Shown here: positions 51,245-60,303 of the stretch, piece after piece | Position numbering within the stretch: position 1 is the stretch's first letter | How the letters are laid out: every line of letters begins with the position of its first letter | Source: Saccharospirillum alexandrii_A | Lineage (GTDB): Bacteria > Pseudomonadota > Gammaproteobacteria > Pseudomonadales > Natronospirillaceae | NCBI RefSeq assembly: GCF_043641555.1 | Contig: NZ_JBHZRJ010000004.1 | Span: 62,001 to 126,000, forward strand | Reading direction: 5' to 3' | Length of the DNA stretch: 64,000 nt | Translations under genes and position numbers: made by a program | Notes under the pieces: model-generated | The model's input: the letters and a program-made list of their open reading frames with translations, nothing else | What the model was told of the DNA's origin: nothing | Databases searched by the model: none

Positions 51245-51451
51245 GCAAAGGCCTTAAAGTAAGTGTGGGTAATCAGACGAATCACGACAGTGAACCAGTA
51301 ATCGGCGGTATCACCCACAAAAAAACGCAACCAGTTTCGGGCCTAAGACTGGAAATGCGAGGCATTCTGCAAGCCATTCGCCAGAACCATACATCCCTCT
51401 ATCTGAAGCAGTTCTGAGCTGTTAAGGCCGAAAACAGATAAGCCTCGATGT

Positions 51452-51973
51452 TCACTGGTTCATATACCACTCTATAGCCAGTGCTTCATGCTTCTTGATA
51501 AAGCTATCCTTTAAGCTCATATACTGGTTAATGTCGTTCCCACAAGCAGCCGCCGCTAGTCGCTTGGTTTCCGAGTACTCTGTTGCAACATCCGGATAGG
51601 CAATCAAATAGTCTCTGTAGGCTCTGTGGCGTAGCAAATGTGTGTCTCCCGCTTCAAAGGCGTGAACATGATGGCTGCGTTGGTGCCCGCCTTTCTGGAA
51701 GTATCGCCGCCCTGCAATCCCATTCTCACCCATCACCAGATACCCTATTGATTCCATAGCGTGGGCTTTAGATTCCAGCTCACTAAAGTCAGACACTTCA
51801 ATCAGGATATCAATAACAGGCTTAGCCGCCAGACCGGGAACCGCAGTACTGCCAATATGCTCAATCTCCATTGCCACATTGCCAAGAACTTGTTTCAGTA
51901 ACGACTGTTCCAATTTGAATGTTGCCACCCAGGCAGGGTCATATCTCACAACTTCAATCTTTCTTTGGTTCAC
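51452..51973 (-). CDS. GrpB family protein (nucleotidyltransferase-like)
   Basis: A 173-residue GrpB/CoaE-adjacent domain protein: KIEVVRYDPAWVATFKLEQS, then IEHIGSTAVPGLAAKPVIDI (about residue 50, the family's GSTAVPGL motif) and HVHAFEAGDTHLLRHRAYRDYL. GrpB proteins resemble nucleotidyltransferases; no reaction is known. I chose the GTG at 51973 because the family starts close to KIEVV; an ATG at 52015 would add 14 residues and sits four bases after the GFA stop codon. A hairpin TGGGCT/AGCCCA lies at 51999-52015. Confidence 0.85.
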   Translation of the reverse strand: MNQRKIEVVRYDPAWVATFKLEQSLLKQVLGNVAMEIEHIGSTAVPGLAAKPVIDILIEVSDFSELESKAHAMESIGYLVMGENGIAGRRYFQKGGHQRSHHVHAFEAGDTHLLRHRAYRDYLIAYPDVATEYSETKRLAAAACGNDINQYMSLKDSFIKKHEALAIEWYMNQ

Positions 51974-52020
51974 GATGCACCCATTTCCAACCTTTACTGG
52001 GCTTATTGAGCCCAACCGTA

Positions 52021-52419
52021 TCAGTCATACTCTTCATGTTGAGGGAGGTCATCTGTAATATCGAACCAGGGCGCTTTGTTGGCGACATACACATGACGCT
52101 CAGCTTTGACTCTGGGGTCAGTATCAAGTGTTCCCAGTGGAAAGCCATAGATGCCGGGGTTAGCATCGAACTTGGTGTAGAGACTTGAGCCGCAGTTTGA
52201 ACAAAAGCCTTTATGTTCACCCGGGGAGGATTCATAGAACCTGATCAGTTCCCGGCCTTTGAGCGTTTGCCAGTCTGAGGCTTGCACCTTGGCCCGAGTT
52301 CTAAATGCCGAAGCATGCAGCTTACGGCACATTGAACAGTGACAGTTTAAAACATCGGTCAGTGGACCGTTTATTTCGTACTGAATGCCACCACATAGGC
52401 AGCTGCCAGTTAGCTTCAT
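52021..52419 (-). CDS. GFA (CENP-V-like) family zinc protein
   Basis: A 132-residue GFA protein, second of two in the window. Zinc cysteines lie in GSCLCGGIQYEI, LNCHCSMCRKLH and GFCSNCGSSLYTK; RVKAERHVYVANKAPWFDI is the typical C-terminal segment. The ATG at 52419 follows AAGGTACTACCACCA. It shows little similarity to the GFA protein at 46784-47146 beyond the family pattern, so the two are not a recent duplication. Confidence 0.88.
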   Translation of the reverse strand: MKLTGSCLCGGIQYEINGPLTDVLNCHCSMCRKLHASAFRTRAKVQASDWQTLKGRELIRFYESSPGEHKGFCSNCGSSLYTKFDANPGIYGFPLGTLDTDPRVKAERHVYVANKAPWFDITDDLPQHEEYD

Positions 52420-52640
52420 TGGTGGTAGTACCTTATTGCATGAGAGCGCACACTGTACCAAATGTGCAACGTAATTCTACGGCTAGTTGGCTAGCGAGTT
52501 GAGCAATCTGAACGAGAACCTCGGTGCAACCCAGGATAGAATAGGAAGCATCTTAACCTTACCCACTCGAACTTCGGCTTTACCTTTGACAATACCCTTT
52601 ATCATTTCATTCACGGCCTATTAAGGCTGTATGAATTTAC

Positions 52641-53306
52641 TTATAGCGACCTTGCAACCCGAAAGCCTAAGTCATCGATTTTATAGGTAGGGTGGCTGCG
52701 CCGACGATTCGATGCCAGACACCCTCTACTGGCGTCACACCAGCCTCCGCCACGGAAAACCCGGTAAGTGCCGTAAACTTCCGGGTCATAAACATCCCAA
52801 CACCACTCCCATACATTGCCAAGCATGTCGAATAGGCCGAACTCATTGGCAGCTTTTAAACCCACAACTTGCGTTGTGGCATTTGAGTTTTCCTCATACC
52901 AGGCAATGTCGTCAATTGGACCATACTGGGCTGCGCTATTACCGGCACGGCAGGCGTATTCCCATTCTGCATCGGTGGGTAGCCGATAGCCCTTAGCACC
53001 TTCAATGAACTCAATAGTTTGAGAACTCAGGTCAACACGATAGCAGCTATCCAGGCCCGAAGATTGTGACAGTGCGTTACAAAACTGAACGGCGTCATAC
53101 CAGGATACCGTCTCTACTGGCCGACGATCCCCCACGAAAACAGAGGGAAACATCTGCATTACGGAACCATATAATTGCTGGGTGACAAGGTACTTGCTCA
53201 GTAAAAACGGCTCAACTTGAACGGTCCATGATGCCTTCTTCCTATCATCCCGTAGCGTAATGGTGCCTTTAGGTATCGGAACCATCCATCCTTCAATTTC
53301 CCTCAC
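52641..53306 (-). CDS. SUMF1/formylglycine-generating-enzyme-like protein
   Basis: A 221-residue SUMF1-type domain alone: VETVSWYDAVQFCNALSQSS, YRLPTDAEWEYACRAG (about residue 120), FDMLGNVWEWCWDVYD and RVFRGGGWCDASRG. The fold is shared by formylglycine-generating enzymes, ergothioneine EgtB C-terminal domains and many ligand-binding domains. The active-site Cys pair of true FGEs is not evident, so activity is doubtful. GTG start after GAGGGAAGATCT. The deaminase gene starts upstream on the same strand and ends 34 bp away. Confidence 0.85.
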   Translation of the reverse strand: MREIEGWMVPIPKGTITLRDDRKKASWTVQVEPFLLSKYLVTQQLYGSVMQMFPSVFVGDRRPVETVSWYDAVQFCNALSQSSGLDSCYRVDLSSQTIEFIEGAKGYRLPTDAEWEYACRAGNSAAQYGPIDDIAWYEENSNATTQVVGLKAANEFGLFDMLGNVWEWCWDVYDPEVYGTYRVFRGGGWCDASRGCLASNRRRSHPTYKIDDLGFRVARSL

Positions 53307-53340
53307 AGATCTTCCCTCAGAAATGTCGCATGACCATTAA

Positions 53341-53772
53341 TCAGCCGTTATTCAGGTCCTGCTTCAGGAACCCCTCCACTTCTTGTTCACAGACCCCTTC
53401 AACTACCTCGACCCCAGCTCGACGCAATTTCTCCAAACCCTGGCCATTGTTCCGTGGATGGGGGTCTGTCAACGCCACGACCACGCAGCTTACGCCTCGG
53501 CTGATCAATGCTTCGGCACAGGAAGGTGTTCTTCCCTGGAAGGAACAAGGCTCCAACGTCACATAAGCGGTTATTCCCGCTAGTGAGCCCGCGTACCTGG
53601 CCAGGGCGTCTGCTTCCGCATGATGCCTGCCCGGAGCCTTGGTATACCCACTGGCAACCACTGTTCCGCCTTTCACCAGAAGACACCCAACAGGTGGGTT
53701 TGGTAAACAGTCTGGCAGAGCCTTTCTGGATTCTGACAGAGCTAGCTTCATGAACGCTTCATGTGATTTCAA
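53341..53772 (-). CDS. Stand-alone RibD-type deaminase domain
   Basis: A 143-residue cytidine-deaminase-fold protein matching the N-terminal domain of RibD: LPNPPVGCLLVKGGTVVASG, the zinc motif HHAEADAL (about residue 52) and TLEPCSFQGRTPSCAEAL (about residue 75). The RibD reductase domain is absent. It may deaminate a riboflavin precursor or another base. Genes of this sort are common integron cargo. It is followed by the SUMF1 gene, 34 bp away. Confidence 0.85.
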   Translation of the reverse strand: MKSHEAFMKLALSESRKALPDCLPNPPVGCLLVKGGTVVASGYTKAPGRHHAEADALARYAGSLAGITAYVTLEPCSFQGRTPSCAEALISRGVSCVVVALTDPHPRNNGQGLEKLRRAGVEVVEGVCEQEVEGFLKQDLNNG

Positions 53773-53836
53773 TGTGGGGCCTAAAGAATGAGTACTGTTA
53801 ACGATCTTGACACGCGCAGAGCGGTTTTCGCTCTAT

Positions 53837-54436
53837 TCACGACTTCTGCACAATAAGATACAGATGCAACTCCGGATACTGATCATATTCCAGATGTCTG
53901 CATATACAGCCTGACTCTGAGATTACGTCCAGCAGCTTTGGTATACCTAAAGCCGAATAGTAAACCTTCGGCCCCATATAATCATCGGTATGCTCATTGG
54001 CCTCATCGAGCCCGCCAGTTGAAAAAATGAAGACGCCGTCCGGGTTCAAAGAGGACAACAACTTCTTGAGTACACTTTCGTGATCCTCTAGCGGAACGTG
54101 CCAAAGGCTATCCCAGGCAGTAATGAAATCGTAACGCTTTGTTGGCTGCCAGAAACACACATCGGCATGGTAGAACGTCACATCCGGGTACTTTTTCCTG
54201 GCTCTAGTAATCATTTCATCTGAAACATCGATGCCTTCAGGTGAAAAATCTTGTTCTAATAGTAGGTCAATAATTCGCCCGTTCCAGCCACAACCAACAT
54301 CCAGCGCAGCTCCGCGTCTATCCGTGAAGGCGATGGCGCGGTTGTGCTGAGATATTCCATTGTCGTTAGGAAACTTGTCGCTATCCCACAAATCAGCGAT
54401 TTGATCGTAGGCCTTTCCAATCTGATGAGGTTTCAT
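53837..54436 (-). CDS. Class I SAM-dependent methyltransferase
   Basis: A 199-residue methyltransferase: MKPHQIGKAYDQIADLWDSD, motif I ALDVGCGWNGRIIDLLLEQD (about residue 41), EGIDVSDEMITRARKKYP and FIFSTGGLDEANEHTDDYMG. Substrate unknown. The start codon follows AGGACTTTAACCC. A hairpin GAGCG/CGCTC lies just after its stop. The 249 bp upstream, to the next gene, contain nothing I can name. Confidence 0.85.
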   Translation of the reverse strand: MKPHQIGKAYDQIADLWDSDKFPNDNGISQHNRAIAFTDRRGAALDVGCGWNGRIIDLLLEQDFSPEGIDVSDEMITRARKKYPDVTFYHADVCFWQPTKRYDFITAWDSLWHVPLEDHESVLKKLLSSLNPDGVFIFSTGGLDEANEHTDDYMGPKVYYSALGIPKLLDVISESGCICRHLEYDQYPELHLYLIVQKS

Positions 54437-54685
54437 GGGTTAAAGTCCTAAATAATACAATAGATATGCAGTAACCAAAGAGCCTGCATGCTATGCCCTT
54501 GCTATGAGGCTGGTTCATACTAAACCAAGCTCGGAAATTCCCCATAACCATTCAAGCCGTCGCCGCCCCCTCTGCTAGCTTCATAGTTAACCTGACCTAA
54601 AAACTTTACTATCTAGAAGGTTTCTTTATCGTTCTTCTCACCTAACTTACACTGGAAAGGTCGCTTTCAATAATTGACTCTATCT

Positions 54686-55060
54686 TTATATCCGTTTTTC
54701 CGGTAGTGATTTTATTGACCTGTTCATGTGTATATAAAACAGAAAACAGCAAACACTCAAAAGACCAAAGAAAGCGAACCCAATCATTGAGTTCTCTGAA
54801 CCAAAGGTACCTAAAAGCCCGATCGCGTCAGTCGCGACATACAAGCTGTAGAGAAACACGGGGACGAACAGGACGATGGAGACTACTTTTATAAACCTGC
54901 TTTGACGTATTAACAACATAAGCGACAGAATCGCTGACCCCAAGATCAACAATGGAATACCCACTACTAGCGTCAGCATACCGCTGGAGCCAGACGCCAA
55001 AGCAACGGGAGAACTAAGCAACATGACTACCCCAGCTAGATAAACCCGCATCTTTTCCAT
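54686..55060 (-). CDS. Small hypothetical membrane protein
   Basis: A 124-residue protein with a signal-anchor-like start (MEKMRVYLAGVVMLLSSPVA) and three further hydrophobic segments (about residues 27-48, 55-72, 85-105), ending in a basic tail. No family recognised. Its GC content is low compared with the left half of the window. It stands alone between the methyltransferase and the ASCH gene. Confidence 0.6.
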   Translation of the reverse strand: MEKMRVYLAGVVMLLSSPVALASGSSGMLTLVVGIPLLILGSAILSLMLLIRQSRFIKVVSIVLFVPVFLYSLYVATDAIGLLGTFGSENSMIGFAFFGLLSVCCFLFYIHMNRSIKSLPEKRI

Positions 55061-55228
55061 GATTCTCTAATATCCTACTTGGTGAATAGTCGGCAAAGGT
55101 TACAACCACTGCATCCAAGTTTACTTAACAACAAAAACCTAACTTTGGCAGTTGCCTGGAATGGGCGTCTAACAATCGCCTTTTTACCTTCACAGGCTTC
55201 ACTGTCAGGCAATCATGACTTTTAACCA

Positions 55229-55534
55229 TTAGTCATTTAACACCTTAAAGCGTATGAAGAACAGCTCATTCTCGCCCGGGTAGATTCTGCGAATAATCCA
55301 TTTAAGTATAAACACAAACGGAAGATACTCTGCCTTCGCATGCTGGCGATTCAGATCATTATACTGTACCGGCTCGATACTGGTAATTTGAATACGGCAA
55401 ATCTTACTGCCATCTTCGTCTAAGAGTGCATCGAGCTCCTGGCCGTTATGGTAATCACTGTCTGCTTTATTACGAACAGTGCTCGTCTTTCTACCGGAGA
55501 GGATATGGCGCTTAAGCTTTCGGCGGAACATCAT
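55229..55534 (-). CDS. ASCH-domain protein, YqfB-like
   Basis: A 101-residue ASCH protein. RRKLKRHILSGRKTSTVRNK is the family's conserved RNA-binding/catalytic start (GxKxxTxR), followed by VGQ-type strands (YHNGQELDALLDEDGSKIC) and the C-terminal ELFFIRFKVLND. YqfB of E. coli is an N4-acetylcytidine amidohydrolase; whether this one has that activity is unknown. The start is uncertain: ATG at 55534 or 55531 is preferred; a TTG at 55579 would add 15 residues. GTTRRRY-like motifs follow its end but do not form a convincing attC site. Confidence 0.75.
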   Translation of the reverse strand: MMFRRKLKRHILSGRKTSTVRNKADSDYHNGQELDALLDEDGSKICRIQITSIEPVQYNDLNRQHAKAEYLPFVFILKWIIRRIYPGENELFFIRFKVLND

Positions 55535-55645
55535 AGCGCTGATCTGGAATTCATGATGTTGGTGACCTATTCCAGACAAAACGGACGCGAGCGGATTAAG
55601 CTGTTCTTAAGTGGATTCTTCACCGCTACTACCACCGAGACCATT

Positions 55646-56131
55646 TTATATACCCTTCCGACTGTGAAAACTACGGTGTAACTTGTGCACCTGCTCGTCA
55701 AGACCTGGCACAGGGCCCTCAGCCACCGCGTTCGGAACTACGTCACGGATTGGCAGAGGTCGTACGGCAGGCTCAGAAACGCCTAGCTCGGCTAGCCATG
55801 CTGTCAATTGCTCGGAGGAACACACGTACACAATACGACCCAAACCAACCCAACCGTGGGCAGCGGCACACATAGGGCAATGCTCGCCAGAGGTATAAAC
55901 GGTTGCCTTTGCTCTGGCCTCCGGGTTCATGTTTGCTGCAGCCCAGCGAGCTATCTCGAACTCAGGGTGGCGGGTGTGGTCACCAGAGGCGACGTGATTG
56001 TGGTCTTCAAACAAGACCGTCCCATCTGCTGAGACCAAAACAGACCCAAAGGGCTCATCCCCTATCTCCAACGCTTCTGTTGCCAGTTCTACACACCGTC
56101 GCAGGTGCTTCATGTCTGTTGGGTTCACCAT
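55646..56131 (-). CDS. Nucleoside/base deaminase (CDA superfamily)
   Basis: A 161-residue deaminase: zinc motif TRHPEFEIARWAA (HxE, about residue 57) and SGEHCPMCAAAHGW (CxxC, about residue 86), as in guanine and tRNA-adenosine deaminase relatives. Extra C-terminal 50 residues. Substrate not assignable. GAGGAATTTGTT precedes the start, and the stop codon of the upstream gene is ten bases away, so these two are likely co-transcribed. Confidence 0.85.
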   Translation of the reverse strand: MVNPTDMKHLRRCVELATEALEIGDEPFGSVLVSADGTVLFEDHNHVASGDHTRHPEFEIARWAAANMNPEARAKATVYTSGEHCPMCAAAHGWVGLGRIVYVCSSEQLTAWLAELGVSEPAVRPLPIRDVVPNAVAEGPVPGLDEQVHKLHRSFHSRKGI

Positions 56132-56141
56132 AACAAATTCC

Positions 56142-56840
56142 TCAGCCCTGGCGAATGTGTTTCAAGCCCGTCAAAATAAGCTGTTTCAGATGGACAGGGG
56201 CGATGACAAATAAAGCCACACCTTTAGTGAAGTCGGGGTTTACCGCCTGATAGAACCGGATCTCTGGTTTATCACTGGCCTGAAACGCCGCCAGATCGCT
56301 CTCAGTATAGTTACTCACGCGCCCGACCGACACCAAACACCGGGTTGCGGTGGTTTGGCTGACATTGCCTTGTGAATTAAAACGCTCAAACAGTACATTG
56401 GGTGTCTTTTGACGGTGGTGTGGCCAAATGATCGCAATATTCTTGGCAATCGCCCGGTACATGGCCGGGCTCAGCATCGTGTCAGCGTAGTAAAGCTTGC
56501 GCCAGGGTCGGCGCAGCCAACACTTCGTGCTCTCGGTTAACGAAAACTGAAAGGTATTGCCGCCTTTCCTGTACGCCGGCAGAAAACCGGCTGACGCACG
56601 AATCAACACAGCGTCGGATTCTTCAGTAAACACAAGCAAACAGTAACCGACCAAACTGTCTCCCTGGAAGTACAGTCGCAACTTGCGCTGGAAAGCTCCC
56701 GGGCTATCAAAGTAGTTGGCCATATAGTCTGTTGACGATACGTTCGCAAAACAGGACGTGATCACCCCCGCAACGGCGTTGCGCTCCCGATCCGTCAGCC
56801 AGCGATTGGTTTGTGCCAAGTCTACACATCGTAACGTCAT
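56142..56840 (-). CDS. Hypothetical protein with GNAT-like features
   Basis: A 232-residue protein I cannot assign with confidence. The segment RKLRLYFQGDSLVGYCLLVF (about residues 50-69) and the later RASAGFLPAYRKGGNTFQFS suggest an acetyltransferase-like fold without a clear acetyl-CoA loop. There is a hydrophobic C-terminal stretch. The ATG at 56840 was chosen to avoid overlap with LysE and because AAGAGA lies upstream; an in-frame start at 56969 would overlap the LysE gene by 20 bp. The deaminase gene follows after ten bases. Confidence 0.55.
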   Translation of the reverse strand: MTLRCVDLAQTNRWLTDRERNAVAGVITSCFANVSSTDYMANYFDSPGAFQRKLRLYFQGDSLVGYCLLVFTEESDAVLIRASAGFLPAYRKGGNTFQFSLTESTKCWLRRPWRKLYYADTMLSPAMYRAIAKNIAIIWPHHRQKTPNVLFERFNSQGNVSQTTATRCLVSVGRVSNYTESDLAAFQASDKPEIRFYQAVNPDFTKGVALFVIAPVHLKQLILTGLKHIRQG

Positions 56841-56949
56841 CGGCCCATGTCTCTTAGCGGAGGTGATTTTGCACCACTGTTCTGAATATCGACCCACGTT
56901 GCGCTGAGTAATACGGAAGATACTATAGGGGCTGCCTACCGTAGACGCG

Positions 56950-57564
56950 TTAACGCTCCGTAAGAGCAAGCTGCAGACTCAGGCCTGCAAAAGCGGTCGC
57001 GAAACCACGGCGCAGCCAAGCCTGAACCCTGGGGGATTCTATAACGACGACCCGAAACGCGTACGCCAATTGGCCATACAAAGCGAAGACACCGAACGTC
57101 ATCGCCATAAAGACAATCCCAAGCCCCAGGAACTGAGCCATTGAGGACTCCGCGCCTGCTGTAATGAACTGCGGCAGGAAGGCCAGGAAAAAGATGGTCA
57201 GCTTGGGGTTAAGGATGTTTATCAGAAAAGCTTTTACGACCAGCGAAGCAACACTGCCTGGCTGATTCACTTCCTGAACAGAGAACGCCTCTCGGTTACG
57301 CCAAGTGGCAACCGCCAAGTAAAGCAGGTACGCAACCCCCGCGTACTTAAGCGCCTGAAAGGCCACTGCACTTGTGTGCATAATGAAAGCCAGCCCCAGT
57401 AATGTGGCCAGCAAATGCGGCACAATGCCGAGCGTACAGCCAAGAGAAGCACAGAGACTTGCCCGACGCCCCTGCATCAGGCCAATAGACACAGTAAAAA
57501 TCACACCCGTGCCAGGAATAAGCACAACAACCAGTGACGTTAATAAGAATTCAGTGGTGAACAC
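56950..57564 (-). CDS. LysE/RhtB family amino-acid exporter
   Basis: A 204-residue inner-membrane exporter with six hydrophobic segments: LVVVLIPGTGVIFTVSIGLM (GPG-type motif near residue 15) and INILNPKLTIFFLAFLPQFI (about residue 113). GTG start at 57564 with GGGGAG ten bases upstream. Its stop codon lies in AGCGTTAACG, which looks like an attC core end, but no second half is visible, so I do not call a site. It differs from the LysE at 6920-7534. Confidence 0.88.
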   Translation of the reverse strand: MFTTEFLLTSLVVVLIPGTGVIFTVSIGLMQGRRASLCASLGCTLGIVPHLLATLLGLAFIMHTSAVAFQALKYAGVAYLLYLAVATWRNREAFSVQEVNQPGSVASLVVKAFLINILNPKLTIFFLAFLPQFITAGAESSMAQFLGLGIVFMAMTFGVFALYGQLAYAFRVVVIESPRVQAWLRRGFATAFAGLSLQLALTER

Positions 57565-57596
57565 AGTAGAGTGACTCCCCAGTTGCGTTTAGTAGA

Positions 57597-57971
57597 TCAC
57601 AATTCCAAGTTCAATTTATACAACTGATAAGCGGTGTATGAAAAACCCGCCAGCAACAGGACAAGGGTGATGATCAGTCTCGAATGATTAATGTCCGGCA
57701 GGTCTTTATCAAGCCCTTTTAAGTCGGCGGGATGGTAAAGCGTTCTGGGGCTCCAGATCGCGATAATCACGAACAAAAAGACAATGGCCAGAAAGGTGTG
57801 TATCGAATAGATGAAGGCTTCCAAATTATTCATGATAGCCGCTGAGGTTGAGAAAACCGCATTGCAGATCAACATGGACAGCCCAAAAACACTCATCGGT
57901 GAGCGCAATGAAGAGATAATGGTAGCCTGTCTCTCAGTGTTTTCTACATCATTTTTCATAGGGTCACTCAT
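57597..57971 (-). CDS. Small hypothetical membrane protein
   Basis: A 124-residue protein with three hydrophobic segments (about residues 27-48, 53-73, 98-118). The stretch between them (LYHPADLKGLDKDLPDIN) is soluble and acidic. No family recognised. AAGGTGACCGC precedes the ATG at 57971. It lies 32 bp upstream of the LysE gene on the same strand. Confidence 0.6.
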   Translation of the reverse strand: MSDPMKNDVENTERQATIISSLRSPMSVFGLSMLICNAVFSTSAAIMNNLEAFIYSIHTFLAIVFLFVIIAIWSPRTLYHPADLKGLDKDLPDINHSRLIITLVLLLAGFSYTAYQLYKLNLEL

Positions 57972-58158
57972 GCGGTCACCTTAAGTGTCATGCGGCTTGG
58001 TGTGTTTCGAGCTCCCAGATATCAGCTGTAACAATCTAGGAGGCATTTTCAGTCAGATAAGGTGCTTATCTGATTCCATCCAATAATCCAATAGCGCGCA
58101 ATTGTCGTCATCATACAACCTCGCCTCTTTTTCGCCCCGAGTTCGTCTTTTGCTGCCA

Positions 58159-58527
58159 CTAGGCTAGTATGGCGTAAGCCGCTAACAATAACATGACGGT
58201 GGTTATAGGGCCCCACAAAGCCCTCTCTTCTCGAGATGGGGTAATCCAGTTCATGGCGGTACTCAGCGTCTGCACGGCGAGTGCGACATAGGCAGTCCAC
58301 ATCGGCCAGTGTGGCCTCATTCCAGCGGCCGAGGCTATACCCGCGCCCATACTGGCCAGCAACAAAACCGACAACGCTGCTGCATAACGCCCCGAAACCG
58401 GTAGTGCACCTTCATGACGTCCGCCCTGTGTCAAACGCCCCCAGGGTGCACCTGCAATCAGACAGAACTGAAAAATAATCACTCCAACAACGATGACAAC
58501 ATACAAAAACGCGGCTGTTTGAACCAT
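58159..58527 (-). CDS. Hypothetical membrane protein, four helices
   Basis: A 122-residue protein with four hydrophobic segments and an early LIAGAPWGRLTQGGRH loop, a pattern shared by a group of small bacterial membrane proteins of unknown function. It ends in a hydrophobic LLLAAYAILA. The ATG at 58527 has AGAAGGGG upstream; an in-frame start at 58551 lies before it. The 440 bp upstream are gene-free. Confidence 0.68.
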   Translation of the reverse strand: MVQTAAFLYVVIVVGVIIFQFCLIAGAPWGRLTQGGRHEGALPVSGRYAAALSVLLLASMGAGIASAAGMRPHWPMWTAYVALAVQTLSTAMNWITPSREERALWGPITTVMLLLAAYAILA

Positions 58528-58969
58528 GAACACCCCTTCTGTTAGTCTCAACCGGCGAGAGAAATGAGTCGTGTAGCAATGTGCAGCAGCGATAGCGCCT
58601 TATCATACCTATTAAAATAGCATGTTCAGTAAGACTCTGATTTCCCCAAATGATAGGACACCTATACTGGTCTGAGAAAAGTTTTCAGGCCCACCTTATG
58701 ATCATTCGACTTTCCAGGGATTGCAGTAATTTCGGGTACTTGTCGCAGCAACTGTCTGTGATTGATACAGCACGACTTTAAGCTGTGGCCACGTCCTTTA
58801 TACAACAGTCTGTTGGATTGAGTAAGGGTGCAACTAATAATGTTGTTATGCGTTGGTCATCAACTTGAATTCGTTCCAGAAGAACAGTCATATTTGTACA
58901 GTGTCATGTCACCGTAAAATCGGGTCAATTCACATATTTTACAGGTTGGTAGCAAGGCCGATGGTGCAT
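58528..58969. other. Gene-free region with a repeat motif
   Basis: About 440 bp without a convincing gene. Its right part (58864-58934) resembles a stretch at 60304-60410. A TGTTATGCGTTGG stretch near 58842 faintly recalls attC ends but has no partner. Confidence 0.45.
58864..58934 (-). repeat. Repeat motif, copy A (possible insertion-sequence remnant)
   Basis: On the minus strand it starts GTGAATTGACCCGATTTTAC and ends near AACGAATTCAAG. A longer relative at 60304-60410 has GTGAACTTGACCCGGTTGTA and AACGAATTCAA in the same order. Same orientation, with an internal length difference of about 36 bp. The GTGAA-TTGACCC end recalls ends of IS3-type elements, but no transposase part is present. 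Confidence 0.45.
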
Positions 58970-59557
58970 TCATGAATCATTTATGGCCACCCCCATAATC
59001 ACATCCAACGTACTCCCTTCGCCTTTCATCGAAAAAGGGATCGATGTGGAGACCGTTGAAAACCCAGCTTCCGTCATTGCCAATTGAACCTGCTGCTCAG
59101 TGAAGCCATATCCCTCGTCGCCTTCTTTCTTGTACCAATCCCACTGCACCAGATAACCACCCCGACGAAGGACTTGCTTTAGAAGCTTCAAGGTTTCTGT
59201 ATAGTCGGAAACAAAGGCCAGGGCAGATGAAGCCACGATCAGATCAAATGTTGATGCTAAGTGGCTGTTATTTAAGATCACATTTTGATCTAACTCAGAT
59301 GCAATGGTCACCACATCCTTAAGGTGTTTAGCATCAAGCGTTTCGATCATTTTTTGAGAAGGATCGAGAGCCACAATTGAGCTTGCCGAATCAGATAATC
59401 GTTCGGTTAGTAAGCCACTGCCGCACCCAAAATCGAGAATACGCCAGCCATCTGGATCCAAGGTATTTCTCAATGCATGGTAAGCATTATCGGCGTAAGC
59501 TATCACAGCTGGGTTACTGTCCCACCCATCTGCGTATTTATCCCAGCTGTCATCCAT
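58970..59557 (-). CDS. Class I SAM-dependent methyltransferase
   Basis: A 195-residue methyltransferase: MDDSWDKYADGWDSNPAVIA, motif I RILDFGCGSGLLTERLSDSA (about residue 39), VALDPSQKMIETL and FDLIVASSALAFVSDY. Substrate unknown. The ATG at 59557 follows AGAGAG. Just upstream, GACGTTAGAG resembles the GTTRRRY core end expected at the start of an integron cassette, with one mismatch, so it may be an old cassette. Confidence 0.83.
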   Translation of the reverse strand: MDDSWDKYADGWDSNPAVIAYADNAYHALRNTLDPDGWRILDFGCGSGLLTERLSDSASSIVALDPSQKMIETLDAKHLKDVVTIASELDQNVILNNSHLASTFDLIVASSALAFVSDYTETLKLLKQVLRRGGYLVQWDWYKKEGDEGYGFTEQQVQLAMTEAGFSTVSTSIPFSMKGEGSTLDVIMGVAINDS

Positions 59558-59865
59558 TTTACAATGCTCTCTTCTAAATTTTACATTCTCTAACGTCACC
59601 AGGAAATCCGAATATCAACGACGCCGAGACATTTCTTTCTGGGTAATACATCACCAATACCGGAAGTATCTTATGAACCAATGAGCAAGCAAGGTGAGTT
59701 CTCAATGAAACGGCGAGAATGACCCCCATCGCTCAGTCAAAGTATCAAAGCTAGAGTAACCTAACCCTCGATAACTACCTAAGTTGCGTGTCTTGATTGC
59801 CTACTCCACTTGATTGGAGGGCTAGTCGTCGCCTTTGCCGATAATTTGGGTAACGTCCGCTTTCG
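59558..59865. other. Gene-free region between two small genes
   Basis: About 300 bp without a convincing gene. GGTTAGGTTAC and GTTAGAG motifs are present on the minus strand, but no pair forms an attC-like fold that I can support. Confidence 0.4.
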
Positions 59866-60162
59866 CTACGCACTCATGCCGATAAGCCATGGCCGAACGT
59901 CGAAGCTTAGGACGCCCGATTTGACGGCCGGATCTTCTGCGGCGAACGCCGCAATCTCTGCTTCGGTAACACCGGCAGCCGGTATCATCATTCCGCCACC
60001 ATCAGCGTCGAGATGTGGACCGCCCAGAGCAAGCTTCCCAGCTTCCAAAAGCTTGCTGTAGTGGCTGACATGTTCCATAACACCAGGCTGGTCAAACAGC
60101 GTTTGGCCCTCAAGCCACTGCGGACCTGGGGTGTGAAACACCACAAACCTTACGTCTTTCAT
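59866..60162 (-). CDS. YCII-related domain protein
   Basis: A 98-residue dimeric alpha-beta protein of the YCII family: RFVVFHTPGPQWLEG, then VMEHVSHYSKLLEAGKLALG and GPHLDADGGGMMIPAAGVTE, ending in SFDVRPWLIGM. YciI-like proteins have a His-Asp pair of unclear catalytic role. AGGGAAAAAAGT precedes the ATG. GCGCCTAAGC, 47 bp upstream, resembles a damaged cassette end. Confidence 0.85.
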   Translation of the reverse strand: MKDVRFVVFHTPGPQWLEGQTLFDQPGVMEHVSHYSKLLEAGKLALGGPHLDADGGGMMIPAAGVTEAEIAAFAAEDPAVKSGVLSFDVRPWLIGMSA

Positions 60163-60303
60163 ACTTTTTTCCCTGGGAAATGTGACTATTGAATCCGTTG
60201 CTTAGGCGCTCGTAGCGGAATATAGCAGAGCAAGACCAACCAGTCTGCTGGCGACTTCTTGTACTTGCACACCTTCAATCAGGCTTAGTTGAACTGCCTT
60301 AGC

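Noticed and set aside
51355..51420. Tiny plus-strand frame of about 20 codons starting MRGILQAIRQNH
   Set aside because: Too short to judge, no ribosome binding site, no homology I recognise.
55130..55230. Several GTTRRRY-like motifs suggesting an attC site after the ASCH gene
   Set aside because: Candidate halves do not pair with each other; may be chance or a decayed site.
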